Shown here: positions 36,501 through 49,490 of the stretch, piece after piece
Layout: the number at the start of each line of letters is the position of its first letter
How positions within the stretch are numbered: position 1 is the first letter of the stretch
Source: Atopsyche davidsoni
Taxonomy: Eukaryota; Arthropoda; Insecta; Trichoptera; Hydrobiosidae
DNA length: 64,000 nt
Assembly (NCBI GenBank): GCA_022113835.1
Contig: JAILWY010000028.1
Span: 62,001 to 126,000, forward strand
Reading direction: 5' to 3'
Program-made: the position numbers and the translations under genes
The notes under the pieces: generated by a model
What the model saw: only the letters and a program-made list of their open reading frames with translations
Told to the model about the DNA's origin: nothing
Databases searched by the model: none

Positions 36501-36933
36501 TTGAATAAATGCTATTTCCTGAAAAGAATTGTGTTTTCTATGAAAATAATCATCTCCCAGCTTAGTCCTGCCTTCCAGGTTCTATTCCCAAGTATGAATA
36601 TATGAATAATAAATTTGTTCATTTTCCGACCAAAAGACATGATTTTCTATAGGAATTTGCTGTTTTCAAAGAAAAAATATTTATCTCCTCAGTCATTCTG
36701 CAATCCTGATACTTTTGAGCCGTTTCCCATGGTTGGGTTGAGTATTTGAAAAAAAATTACCTCCTGCAGCGTTCTGCTGCCCTGGTACAAAACCTAAGTT
36801 TTACTTGGACGGTAATTTTAAATTTCAAATTTCTCTTTATACAATCCTCCAGCCTTATGTGCTGGGCAGTGTTTACTAAAATACCTATTAAACTTCAGTT
36901 TCTATTGAATAAATGCTATTTCCTGATAAGAAT
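21584..36933 (+). repeat. 404-bp satellite array, block 3 (38 monomers)
   Basis: Satellite only, with no gene. The first piece completes the monomer broken by the transposon (attgtgatttctatg). It holds the junction of the 17.9-kb duplication near 28230-28543. Notable variants are cctattaagctggacag near 22718, cagttccttttgaataaatg near 23568, a missing A in accaaagac near 22898 and 24919, and taataagaaataattt-like drift near 27785. Confidence 0.96.
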
Positions 36934-37150
36934 AGGCATGACGACAGTATCAAAGAATCAAAGAAATAATTATTTTAAGGGAAAATACATATTAAAAGGA
37001 TTCAAAAAACTGATTTAGTTTTATTTAAAAATCTAAGATTAATAAGATTTTCAACAAATTAAAAGGTTAAAATACTGCAATCGGCCATTTTGACTGAAAC
37101 ACCAATCACAGCGCATGACGTCATACCACCGTAAGCAACTCTATGGTATT

Positions 37151-37350
37151 CAAACTTCACTGTGTTTTGTTGTGACCTCCGTATTGCTTGCGAATTTGGA
37201 TTGATTTTTTAATAATCTCAAGTGTGCTAATCTTGCAAACAAACTTCGCTGTGTTTTGTTGTGACCGTATACGCATTTGGATTGCTTTTTTAAAAGTCTA
37301 AAGTGTGTTAATCTTGCAAACAAACTTCGCTGTTTTATTGTGACCGTATT
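37151..37350 (+). repeat. Upstream tandem repeat of the nuclease gene, copy 2
   Basis: The same 2.5 units as at 19261-19460, starting at 37151, 37240 and 37321, ahead of the ATG at 37366. Confidence 0.85.
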
Positions 37351-37365
37351 ATTTACTCTCTAACA

Positions 37366-38891
37366 ATGGAATCAGGCTTTGTTAAAGCAAACAGCTCAAA
37401 TTTGCCCAGGATTGATACATCGATGGTGAGAGATTTCTTTATAACTGATAAAGAATTTTGCTCACCCGAGTTCCGAAACGTCAAAATTTCCTTGTAAGTA
37501 CATTTTGTTTATATTTATCTTTAGCACTAGATACAATCAACTTAGTAAAAATTAAACTCGTTTGAACTCATAGGAGTTTATTTTAATTAAATTACTCTCT
37601 ACTCAACTAAATTATTAGTCTAGTCCGAACTAGCCTTTACGAAGCACTTCACTTATTTGGTAGACACCTAATATCTGATAATCACCAAGGCAGTGTGTAT
37701 ATATTTATTATAATTAATTTCATTTCTTTCAGGTCTTCAAGACCATCATATGGGGATGATGCAATCAGTTACGTAGAACTAAAACGGGAAGGAAACATCT
37801 GTGTAGTAAAATGCAAGATTTGCCCAGAGCATAAAGTCCATGCAAAATTATATGCTGTAACATTGATGGTTGATGAATATGAAGAAAGGGTAATATCAAT
37901 CCAATGCCATGATTGTGTTGCTGCCCAGGGCGGATGTAAGCATGCCGCAGCGCTGCTTACGTGGGTCCATAGACGAAGCGAAGAACCTTCTTGCACTGAA
38001 GTTCTATGTTACTGGCAGAAATCGAAGTTATCAAGAGTTGGCACTACCTTGAAATTCAAATCTGCAAAAGATGTATCTAATGGTAGCCCTATACTGCCTT
38101 CTAACTCTGCAGGTCTTGAAATTTTTTTAGAAGAAGTAAAAACAAGGAATTTAAACAACTGCGAGCTATTAGTGTATCATCATGATTGTAATAGTGATAA
38201 ACTACGTAGTGTCTCAATGCACCAACTTGTGCTTACATATAAAGAAGAGTGCTGTGACTTATTTTTAAGTAAAGTGAGTTTGACAGTAGGACTTATCAAA
38301 AATATTGAAAATTTAACCAGGGACCAGTTCAACAATAACCTTTGGTATGAACTGAGGTACGGCAGGGTAACAGCTTCTAGAGCTTACGAAGTGAGTCGGT
38401 GCCAGACCGCTGATGGGACTCTGATTTCTACTATCATGGGGGGGAAGATACCAGACACACCAGCAATGAAACGAGGAAGATTTTTAGAAAATAAAGTAAA
38501 ACAAGTAATTAGCAAGAAACTAGGGAAAAAAATCACGAGTGCTGGACTTTTCATATCGCAAAAACATCCAATGTTAGCAGGTTCCCCTGATGGAATATGT
38601 GGAGATAGTATTGTGGAGATAAAATGTCCCATGAGCGACAAAACATATCTCCAGTATATAAAAGATGGAAAACCCACCAAGAAATGCTTTGCCCAGATAC
38701 AAATGCAAATGTATCTTAGTGGTCTTAAAAATTGTTACTTTTGCGTTGCAGACCCAAATTTTTCCACTAGTCAAGATGTTGAAATTTTATTTATATCTTA
38801 TAATGATCAATATATGTCAGGCTTTCTTGAAAGTGTAATAATGTTTTGGAAATCCCATGTTTACCCGTTATTATATAAAAGTATAAAATAG
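37366..38891 (+). CDS. SWIM zinc finger / YqaJ-type nuclease, two exons, copy 2
   Basis: Exons are 37366-37493 and 37733-38891, with the same GTAAGT donor and polypyrimidine-AG acceptor as copy 1. They encode an identical 428-residue protein with the SWIM cysteines and histidine at 101, 104, 111 and 113, and the nuclease residues Glu295, Asp329, Glu338, Lys340 and Gln364 all present. Having two intact copies is explained by the 17.9-kb duplication and is not by itself evidence of selection. The THAP-only gene converges on it from the opposite strand. Confidence 0.87.
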
Positions 38892-38920
38892 AAATTAAAA
38901 AGGCAAAAATTTCATGTGTT

Positions 38921-39217
38921 TTATTTAATAAGAGAATCTTGTATATTAACCAAACCACAAGCTATAGTTATCACATCATCAATAACTTTAACCAAACTTA
39001 AGTTAAGACAGTCATGTGATTTTAACATTTTGTGGTCTTCACAGAAATAAATTGATGAATTCGTGACTACGTTTTTCGTGTTTCGCCGTGCGAGCTTAAA
39101 CCACTTATATCTTATAATTTTCTTATTTGGAACATATATAAACAGCTTGTTGGGTGTTACTATCGAAGTGTTCGTACACTGAGGTACTGCACACCACTTA
39201 TAGAATTTGGAATTCAT
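38921..39217 (-). CDS. THAP-only protein, transposase core deleted, copy 2
   Basis: Identical to the copy at 21031-21327: a THAP finger (Cys9, Cys14, Cys59, His62) joined in frame to a short tail resembling the end of the transposase. Because the deletion is the same in both copies, it predates the 17.9-kb duplication. Whether it arose in this element or was already present when it inserted cannot be told here. Confidence 0.74.
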   Translation of the reverse strand: MNSKFYKWCAVPQCTNTSIVTPNKLFIYVPNKKIIRYKWFKLARRNTKNVVTNSSIYFCEDHKMLKSHDCLNLSLVKVIDDVITIACGLVNIQDSLIK

Positions 39218-39473
39218 TTATACGAATTTCGTTTACTGTCTTCAATGCAAACACAATGACATGTCAGTTAACAATGATAGTCGACAGGTGGTGTGACGTC
39301 AGAGCGGACGCGATGACACTAGCGAGCGTTTTCGCGCACTTTTGAAAAAATATTATAAAAATGGCTTTAAACTTCGTTAAACTCAAGTTTTTTAACGAAA
39401 TAAAGTTTTTTTCGTAAATAGTAAACGTGTACCCCCATTATGGAAGAGGATTTGAAAATCTTTCGTCATGCCT

Positions 39474-42400
39474 ATTGTGATTTCTATGAAAATAATCATC
39501 TCCCGGCTGAGTCCTGCCTTCCAGGTTCTATTCCCAAGTATGAATATATGAATAATAAATATGTTCATTTTCCGACCAAAAGACATGATTTTCTATAGGA
39601 ATTTGCTGTTTTCAAAGAAAAAATATTAATCTCCTCAGTCATTCTGCAATCCTGGTACTTTTGAGCCGTTTCCCATGGTTGGGTTGAGTATTTGAAAAAA
39701 AATTACCTCCTGCAGCGTTCTGCTGCCCTGGTACAAAACCTAAGTTTTACTTGGACGGTAATTTTAAATTTCAAATTTCTCTTCATACAATCCTCCAGCC
39801 TAATGTGCTGGGAGGTGTTTACTAAAATACCTATTAAACTTCAGTTTCTATTGAATAAATGCTATTTCCTGATAAGAATTGTGATTTCTATGAAAATAAT
39901 CATCTCCCAGCTGAGTCCTGCCTTCCAGGTTCTATTCCCAAGTATGAATATATGAATAATAAATATGTTCATTTTCCGACCAAAAGACATGATTTTCTAT
40001 AGGAATTTGCTGTTTTCAAAGAAAAAATATTTATCTCCTCAGTCATTCTGCAATCCTGGTACTTTTGAGCCGTTTCCCATGGTTGGGTTGAGTATTTGAA
40101 AAAAAATTACCTCGTGCAGCGTTCTGCTGCCCTGGTACAAAACCTAAGTTTTACTTGGACGGTAATTTTAAATTTCAAATTTCTCTTCATACAATCCTCC
40201 AGCCTAATGTGCTGGGCAGTGTTTACTAAAATACCTATTAAACATCAGTTTCTATTGAATAAATGCTATTTCCTGAAAAGAATTGTGTTTTCTATGAAAA
40301 TAATCATCTCCCAGCTTAGTCCTGCCTTCCAGGTTCTATTCCCAAGTATGAATATATGAATAATAAATATGTTCATTTTCCGACCAAAAGACATGATTTT
40401 CTATAGGAATTTGCTGTTTTCAAAGAAAAAATATTTATCTCCTCAGTCATTCTGCAATCCTGGTACTTTTGAGCCGTTTCCCATGGTTGGGTTGAGTATT
40501 TGAAAAAAAATTACCTCCTGCAGCGTTCTGCTGCCCTGGTACAAAACCTAAGTTTTACTTGGACGGTAATTTTAAATTTCAAATTTCTCTTCATACAATC
40601 CTCCAGCCTATTAAGCTGGACAGTGTTTACTAAAATACCTATTAAACTTCAGTTTCTATTGAATAAATGCTATTTCCTGATAAGAATTGTGATTTCTATG
40701 AAAATAATCATCTCCCAGCTGAGTCCTGCCTTCCAGGTTCTATTCCCAAGTATGAATATATGAATAATAAATATGTTCATTTTACGACCAAAGACATGAT
40801 TTTCTATAGGAATTTGCTGATTTGAATAAAAAAATATTTATCTCCTCAGTCAGTCTGAAATCCTGATACTTTTGAGCCGTTTCCCATGGTTGGGTTGAGT
40901 ATTTGAAAAAAAATTACCTCCTGCAGCGTTCTGCTGCCCTGGTACAAAACCTAAGTTTTACTTGGACGGTAATTTTAAATTTCAAATTTCTCTTCATACA
41001 ATCCTCCAGCCTTATGTGCTGGGCAGTGTTTACTAAAATACCTATTAAACTTCAGTTTCTATTGAATAAATGCTATTTCCTGATAAGAATTGTGATTTCT
41101 ATGAAAATAATCATCTCCCGGCTGAGTCCTGCCTTCCAGGTTCTATTCCCAAGTATGAATATATGAATAATAAATATGTTCATTTTCCGACCAAAAGACA
41201 TGATTTTCTATAGGAATTTGCTGTTTTCAAAGAAAAAATATTAATCTCCTCAGTCATTCTGCAATCCTGGTACTTTTGAGCCGTTTCCCATGGTTGGGTT
41301 GAGTATTTGAAAAAAAATTACCTCCTGCAGCGTTCTGCTGCCCTGGTACAAAACCTAAGTTTTACTTGGACGGTAATTTTAAATTTCAAATTTCTCTTCA
41401 TACAATCCTCCAGCCTAATGTGCTGGTCAGTGTTTACTAAAATACCTATTAAACTTCAGTTCCTTTTGAATAAATGCTATTTCCTGATAAGAATTGTGAT
41501 TTCTATGAAAATAATCATCTCCCAGCTGAGTCCTGCCTTCCAGGTTCTATTCCCAAGTATGAATATATGAATAATAAATATGTTCATTTTACGACCAAAA
41601 GACATGATTTTCTATAGGAATTTGCTGATTTGAATAAAAAAATATTTATCTCCTCAGTCAGTCTGCAATCCTGGTATTTTTGAGCCGTTTTCCATGGTTG
41701 GGTTGAGTATCTGAAAAAAAATTACCTCCTGCAGCGTTCTGCTGCCCTGGTACAAAACCTAAGTTTTACTTGGACGGTAATTTTAAATTTCAAATTTCTC
41801 TTCATACATTCCTCCAGCCTAATGTGCTGGGCAGTGTTTACTAAAATACCAATTAAACTTCAGTTTCTATTGAATAAATGCTATTTCCTGATAAGAATTG
41901 TGATTTCTATGAAAATAATCATCTCCCAGCTGAGTCCTGCCTTCCAGGTTCTATTCCCAAGTATGAATATATGAATAATAAATATGTTCAATTTCCGACC
42001 TAAAGACATGATTTTCTATAGGAATTTGCTGATTTGAATAAAAAAATATTTATCTCCTCAGTCAGTCTGAAATCCTGGTACTTTTGAGCCGTTTTCCATG
42101 GTTGGGTTGAGTATTTGAAAAAAAATTACCTCCTGCAGCGTTCTGCTGCCCTGGTACAAAACCTAAGTTTTACTTGGACGGTAATTTTAAATTTCAAATT
42201 TCTCTTCATACATTCCTCCAGCCTAATGTGCTGGGCAGTGTTTACTAAAATACCAATTAAACTTCAGTTTCTATTGAATAAATGCTATTTCCTGATAAGA
42301 ATTGTGATTTCTATGAAAATAATCATCTCCCGGCTGAGTCCTGCCTTCCAGGTTCTATTCCCAAGTATGAATATATGAATAATAAATATGTTCAATTTCC

Positions 42401-45400
42401 GACCTAAAGACATGATTTTCTATAGGAATTTGCTGATTTGAATAAAAAAATATTTATCTCCTCAGTCAGTCTGAAATCCTGGTACTTTTGAGCCGTTTTC
42501 CATGGTTGGGTTGAGTATTTGAAAAAAAATTACCTCCTGCAGCGTTCTGCTGCCCTGGTACAAAACCTAAGTTTTACTAGGACGGTAATTTTAAATTTCA
42601 AATATCTCTTCATACAATCATCCAGCCTAATGTGCTGGGCAGTGTTTACTAAAATACCTATTAAACTTCAGTTTCTATTGAATAAATGCTATTTCCTGAT
42701 AAGAATTGTGATTTCTATGAAAATAATCATCTCCCAGCTGAGTCCTGCCTTCCAGGTTCTATTCCCAAGTATGAATATATGAATAATAAATATGTTCATT
42801 TTACGACCAAAGACATGATTTTCTATAGGAATTTGCTGATTTGAATAAAAAAATATTTATCTCCTCAGTCAGTCTGAAATCCTGGTACTTTTGAGCCGTT
42901 TTCCATGGTTGGGTTGAGTATTTGAAAAAAAATTACCTCCTTCAGCGTTCTGCTGCCCTGGTACAAAACCTAAGTTTTACTTGGACGGTAATTTTAAATT
43001 TCAAATTTCTCTTCATACAATCCTCCAGCCTAATGTGCTGGGCAGTGTTTACTAAAATACCTATTAAACTTCAGTTTCTATTGAATAAATGCTATTTCCT
43101 GATAAGAATTGTGATTTCTATGAAAATAATCATCTCCCAGCTGAGTCCTGCCTTCCAGGTTCTATTCCCAAGTATGAATATATGAATAATAAATATGTTC
43201 ATTTTACGTCCAAAAGACATGATTTTCTATAGGAATTTGCTGAATTGAATAAAAAAATATTTATCTCCTCAGTCAGTCTGCAATCCTGGTATTTTTGAGC
43301 CGTTTTCCATGGTTGGGTTGAGTATCTGAAAAAAAATTACCTCCTGCAGCGTTCTGCTGCCCTGGTACAAAACCTAAGTTTTACTTGGACGGTAATTTTA
43401 AATTTCAAATTTCTCTTCATACATTCCTCCAGCCTAATGTGCTGGGCAGTGTTTACTAAAATACCAATTAAACTTCAGTTTCTATTGAATAAATGCTATT
43501 TCCTGATAAGAATTGTGATTTCTATGAAAATAATCATCTCCCAGCTGAGTCCTGCCTTCCAGGTTCTATTCCCAAGTATGAATATATGAATAATAAATAT
43601 GTTCATTTTACGACCAAAAGACATGATTTTCTATAGGAATTTGCTGATTTGAATAAAAAAATATTTATCTCCTCAGTCAGTCTGCAATCCTGGTATTTTT
43701 GAGCCGTTTTCCATGGTTGGGTTGAGTATCTGAAAAAAAATTACCTCCTGCAGCGTTCTGCTGCCCTGGTACAAAACCTAAGTTTTACTTGGACGGTCAT
43801 TTTAAATTTCAAATTTCTCTTCATACAATCCTCCAGCCTAATGTGCTGGGCAGTGTTTACTAAAATACCTATTAAACTTCAGTTTCTATTGAATAAATGC
43901 TATTTCCTGAAAAGAATTGTGTTTTCTATGAAAATAATCATCTCCCAGCTTAGTCCTGCCTTCCAGGTTCTATTCCCAAGTATGAATATATGAATAATAA
44001 ATATGTTCACTTTCCGACCAAAAGACATGATTTTCTGTAGGAATTTGTTGATTCGAATAAAAAAATATTTAACTCCTCAGTCAGTCTGCAATCCTGGTAC
44101 TTTTGAGCCGTTTTCCATTGTTGGGTTGAGTATTTGAAAAAAAATTACATCCTGCAGCGTTCTGCTGCCCTGGTACAAAACCTAAGTTTTACATGGACGG
44201 TAATTTTAAATTTCAAATTTCTCTTCATACATTCCTCCAGCCTAATGTGCTGGGCAGTGTTTACTAAAATACCAATTAAACTTCAGTTTCTATTGAATAA
44301 ATGCTATTTCCTGATAAGAATTGTGATTTCTATGAAAATAATCATCTCCCAGCTGAGTCCTGCCTTCCAGGTTCTATTCCCAAGTATGAATATATGAATA
44401 ATAAATATGTTCATTTTCCGACCAAAAGACATGATTTTCTATAGGAATTTGCTGATTTGAATAAAAAAATATTTATCTCCTCAGTCATTCTGCAATCCTG
44501 GTACTTTTGAGCCGTTTCCCATGGTTGGGTTGAGTATTTGAAAAAAAATTACCTCCTGCAGCGTTCTGCTGCCCTGGTACAAAACCTAAGTTTTACTTGG
44601 ACGGTCATTTTAAATTTCAAATTTCTCTTCATACAATCCTCCAGCCTAATGTGCTGGGCAGTGTTTACTAAAATACCTATTAAACTTCAGTTTCTATTGA
44701 ATAAATGCTATTTCCTGAAAAGAATTGTGTTTTCTATGAAAATAATCATCTCCCAGCTTAGTCCTGCCTTCCAGGTTCTATTCCCAAGTATGAATATATG
44801 AATAATAAATATGTTCATTTTCCGACCAAAAGACATGATTTTCTATAGGAATTTGCTGTTTTCAAAGAAAAAATATTTATCTCCTCAGTCATTCTGCAAT
44901 CCTGGTACTTTTGAGCCGTTTCCCATGGTTGGGTTGAGTATTTGAAAAAAAATTACCTCCTGCAGCGTTCTGCTGCCCTGGTACAAAACCTAAGTTTTAC
45001 TTGGACGGTAATTTTAAATTTCAAATTTCTCTTCATACAATCCTCCAGCCTAATGTGCTGGACAGTGTTTACTAAAATACCTATTAAACTTCAGTTTCTA
45101 TTGAATAAATGCTATTTCCTGATAAGAATTGTGATTTCTATGAAAATAATCATCTCCCAGCTGAGTCCTGCCTTCCAGGTTCTATTCCCAAGTATGAATA
45201 TATGAATAATAAATATGTTCATTTTACGACCAAAAGACATGATTTTCTATAGGAATTTGCTGATTTGAATAAAAAAATATTTATCTCTTCAGTCATTCTG
45301 CAATCCTGGTACTTTTGAGCCGTTTTCCATGGTTGGGTTGAGTATCTGAAAAAAAATTACCTCCTGCAGCGTTCTGCTGCCCTGGTACAAAACCTAAGTT

Positions 45401-48400
45401 TTACTTGGACGGTAATTTTAAATTTCAAATTTCTCTTCATACATTCCTCCAGCCTAATGTGCTGGGCAGTGTTTACTAAAATACCAATTAAACTTCAGTT
45501 TCTATTGAATAAATGCTATTTCCAGATAAGAATTGTGATTTCTATGAAAATAATCATCTCCCAGCTGAGTCCTGCCTTCCAGGTTCTATTCCCAAGTATG
45601 AATATATGAATAATAAATATGTTCATTTTACGACCAAAAGACATGATTTTCTATAGGAATTTGCTGATTTGAATAAGAAATAATTTATCTCCTCAGTCAG
45701 TCTGCAATCCTGGTACTTTTGAGCCGTTTTCCATTGTTGGGTTGAGTATTTGAAAAAAAATTACATCCTGCAGCGATCTGCTGCCCTGGTACAAAACCTA
45801 AGTTTTACTTGGACGGTAATTTTAAATTTCAAATTTCTCTTCATACATTCCTCCAGCCTAATGTGCTGGGCAGTGTTTACTAATATACCTATTAAACTTC
45901 AGTTTCTATTGAATAAATGCTATTTCCTGATAAGAATTGTGATTTCTATGAAAATAATCATCTCCCAGCTGAGTCCTGCCTTCCAGGTTCTATTCCCAAG
46001 TATGAATATATGAATAATAAATATGTTCAATTTCCGAACAAAAGACATGATTTTCTATAGGAATTTGCTGATTTGAATAAAAAAATATTTATCTCCTCAG
46101 TCAGTCTGCAATCCTGGTATTTTTGAGCCGTTTTCCATGGTTGGGTTGAGTATCTGAAAAAAAATTACCTCCTGCAGCGTTCTGCTGCCCTGGTACAAAA
46201 CCTAAGTTTTACTTGGACGGTAATTTTAAATTTCAAATTTCTCTTCATACATTCCTCCAGCCTAATGTGCTGGGCAGTGTTTACTAAAATACCAATTAAA
46301 CTTCAGTTTCTATTGAATAAATGCTATTTCCTGATAAGAATTGTGATTTCTATGAAAATAATCATCTCCCAGCTGAGTCCTGCCTTCCAGGTTCTATTCC
46401 CAAGTATGAATATATGAATAATAAATATGTTCAATTTCCGACCTAAAGACATGATTTTCTATAGGAATTTGCTGATTTGAATAAAAAAATATTTATCTCC
46501 TCAGTCAGTCTGTAATCCTGGTACTTTTGAGCCGTTTTCCATGGTTGGGTTGAGTATCTGAAAAAAAATTACCTCCTGCAGCGTTCTGCTGCCCTGGTAC
46601 AAAACCTAAGTTTTACTTGGACGGTAATTTTAAATTTCAAATTTCTCTTCATACATTCCTCCAGCCTAGTGTTTACTAAAATACCAATTAAACTTCAGTT
46701 TCTATTGAATAAATGCTATTTCCTGATAAGAATTGTGATTTCTATGAAAATAATCATCTCCCAGCTGAGTCCTGCCTTCCAGGTTCTATTCCCAAGTATG
46801 AATATATGAATAATAAATATGTTCAATTTCCGACCTAAAGACATGATTTTCTATAGGAATTTGCTGATTTGAATAAAAAAATATTTATCTCCTCAGTCAG
46901 TCTGAAATCCTGGTACTTTTGAGCCGTTTTCCATGGTTGGGTTGAGTATTTGAAAAAAAATTACCTCCTGCAGCGTTCTGCTGCCCTGGTACAAAACCTA
47001 AGTTTTACTTGGACGGTCATTTTAAATTTCAAATTTCTCTTCATACAATCCTCCAGCCTAATGTGCTGGGCAGTGTTTACTAAAATACCTATTAAACTTC
47101 AGTTTCTATTGAATAAATGCTATTTCCTGAAAAGAATTGTGTTTTCTATGAAAATAATCATCTCCCAGCTTAGTCCTGCCTTCCAGGTTCTATTCCCAAG
47201 TATGAATATTTGAATAATAAATATGTTCATTTTCCGACCAAAAGACATGATTTTCTATAGGAATTTGCTGTTTTCAAAGAAAAAATATTTATCTCCTCAG
47301 TCATTCTGCAATCCTGGTACTTTTGAGCCGTTTCCCATGGTTGGGTTGAGTATCTGAAAAAAAATTACCTCCTGCAGCGTTCTGCTGCCCTGGTACAAAA
47401 CCTAAGTTTTACTTGGACGGTCATTTTAAATTTCAAATTTCTCTTCATACAATCCTCCAGCCTAATGTGCTGGGCAGTGTTTACTAAAATACCTATTAAA
47501 CTTCAGTTTCTATTGAATAAATGCTATTTCCTGAAAAGAATTGTGTTTTCTATTAAAATAATCATCTCCCAGCTTAGTCCTGCCTTCCAGGTTCTATTCC
47601 CAAGTATGAATATATGAATAATAAATATGTTCATTTTCCGACCAAAAGACATGATTTTCTATAGGAATTTGCTGTTTTCAAAGAAAAAATATTTATCTCC
47701 TCAGTCATTCTGCAATCCTGGTACTTTTGAGCCGTTTCCCATGGTTGGGTTGAGTATTTGAAAAAAAATTACCTCCTGCAGCGTTCTGCTGCCCTGGTAC
47801 AAAACCTTAGTTTTACTTGGACGGTAATTTTAAATTTCAAATTTCTCTTCATACAATCCTCCAGCCTAATGTGCTGGGCAGTGTTTACTAAAATACCTAT
47901 TAAACTTCAGTTTCTATTGAATAAATGCTATTTCCTGAAAAGAATTGTGTTTTCTATGAAAATAATCATCTCCCAGCTTAGTCCTGCCTTCCAGGTTCTA
48001 TTCCCAAGTATGAATATTTGAATAATAAATATGTTCATTTTCCGACCAAAAGACATGATTTTCTATAGGAATTTGCTGTTTTCAAAGAAAAAATATTTAT
48101 CTCCTCAGTCATTCTGCAATCCTGGTACTTTTGAGCCGTTTCCCATGGTTGGGTTGAGTATCTGAAAAAAAATTACCTCCTGCAGCGTTCTGCTGCCCTG
48201 GTACAAAACCTAAGTTTTACTTGGACGGTCATTTTAAATTTCAAATTTCTCTTCATACAATCCTCCAGCCTAATGTGCTGGGCAGTGTTTACTAAAATAC
48301 CTATTAAACTTCAGTTTCTATTGAATAAATGCTATTTCCTGAAAAGAATTGTGTTTTCTATGAAAATAATCATCTCCCAGCTTAGTCCTGCCTTCCAGGT

Positions 48401-49114
48401 TCTATTCCCAAGTATGAATATATGAATAATAAATATGTTCATTTTCCGACCAAAAGACATGATTTTCTATAGGAATTTGCTGTTTTCAAAGAAAAAATAT
48501 TTATCTCCTCAGTCATTCTGCAATCCTGGTACTTTTGAGCCGTTTCCCATGGTTGGGTTGAGTATTTGAAAAAAATTACCTCCTGCAGCGTTCTGCTGCC
48601 CTGGTACAAAACCTAAGTTTTACTTGGACGGTAATTTTAAATTTCAAATTTCTCTTCATACATTCCTCCAGCCTAATGTGCTGGGCAGTGTTTACTAAAA
48701 TACCAATTAAACTTCAGTTTCTATTGAATAAATGCTATTTCCTGATAAGAATTGTGATTTCTATGAAAATAATCATCTCCCAGCTGAGTCCTGCCTTCCA
48801 GGTTCTATTCCCAAGTATGAATATATGAATAATAAATATGTTCAATTTCCGACCTAAAGACATGATTTTCTATAGGAATTTGCTGATTTGAATAAAAAAA
48901 TATTTATCTCCTCAGTCAGTCTGAAATCCTGGTACTTTTGAGCCGTTTTCCATGGTTGGGTTGAGTATTTGAAAAAAAATTACCTCCTGCAGCGTTCTGC
49001 TGCCCTGGTACAAAACCTAAGTTTTACTTGGACGGTAATTTTAAATTTCAAATATCTCTTCATACAATCATCCAGCCTAATGTGCTGGGCAGTGTTTACT
49101 AAAATACCTATTAA
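39474..49114 (+). repeat. 404-bp satellite array, block 4 (about 24 monomers)
   Basis: Satellite only. Up to 46433 it repeats block 3 at an offset of 17,890. One monomer has a 12-base deletion after 46668, where cctaatgtgctgggcagtg is reduced to cctagtg. The monomer near 48566 has seven A instead of eight after tatttg. The block ends at TTAA 49111-49114, where a piggyBac derivative is inserted. Confidence 0.96.
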
Positions 49115-49128
49115 CCCTTTCCACTCCT

Positions 49129-49193
49129 ATGTCGAGCTGGACTCGACATCGCGTTTCTTCACGCCAACTCCTATGTCGAGCTGGGCTCGACAT
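49129..49193. repeat. Paired subterminal hairpins of the piggyBac element, copy 1
   Basis: Two copies of ctcctatgtcgagctgg followed by ctcgacat, 44 bases apart. Each contains a perfect 8-bp inverted repeat ATGTCGAG/CTCGACAT around a 5-base loop (49129-49149 and 49173-49193). They start 14 bases inside the left end. The right end has no matching pair. They are candidates for transposase-binding sites. Confidence 0.85.
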
Positions 49194-49490
49194 TTTACAG
49201 TGTTTGGCAAAAGTATATTTATTATTATTGTTATTACTTTTATTTTATCAAATCTTTTTTGTATGTATTGTGAAAGACATACATTAGTAATTTCGTGATA
49301 TTTTGGTAAGTTATTCAAAAGTATTATTAGCTAAATATTTACGAGAATGTAGCACTTTTTACGATATTGTCACTCGACGGAGGCGGGCGGTTGCCGCCAT
49401 AAAGAGTCAGGTAGCAAGACCCTGCAAACAATAACAGGTACCGAGTATGTTTGTTATTTATGAACAGTTAGTTAATCAGATAATATAAAT

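Larger units (their letters stand above)
36934..39473 (+). mobile_element. ISL2EU-like DNA transposon, copy 2
   Basis: Identical by eye to 19044-21583, with the same AT flanks (36932-36933 and 39474-39475) at the same base of the monomer. It lies 17,890 bases from copy 1, inside the large tandem duplication. It therefore arose by duplication of an already interrupted array and not by a second insertion. The inverted repeats are at 36934-36944 and 39463-39473, the CRE-like palindromes at 37116-37123 and 39294-39301. Confidence 0.88.
28231..46120 (+). repeat. 17,890-bp tandem duplication, second copy
   Basis: The second copy directly abuts the first. Identity at this offset actually runs to 28543/46433, because the monomer at the junction is present at both ends, as expected for unequal exchange inside a shared monomer. 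At 28544 (T) and 46434 (A) the flanking monomers differ. Confidence 0.93.

Noticed and set aside
48969..49298. A 109-codon frame running from satellite into the piggyBac element
   Set aside because: A chance read-through of the satellite frame into the insertion; it starts at TTG.
49127..49318. A reverse-strand 63-codon frame at the left end of the piggyBac copies
   Set aside because: It covers the hairpins and AT-rich leader; its composition is low-complexity and no start context or homology is apparent.
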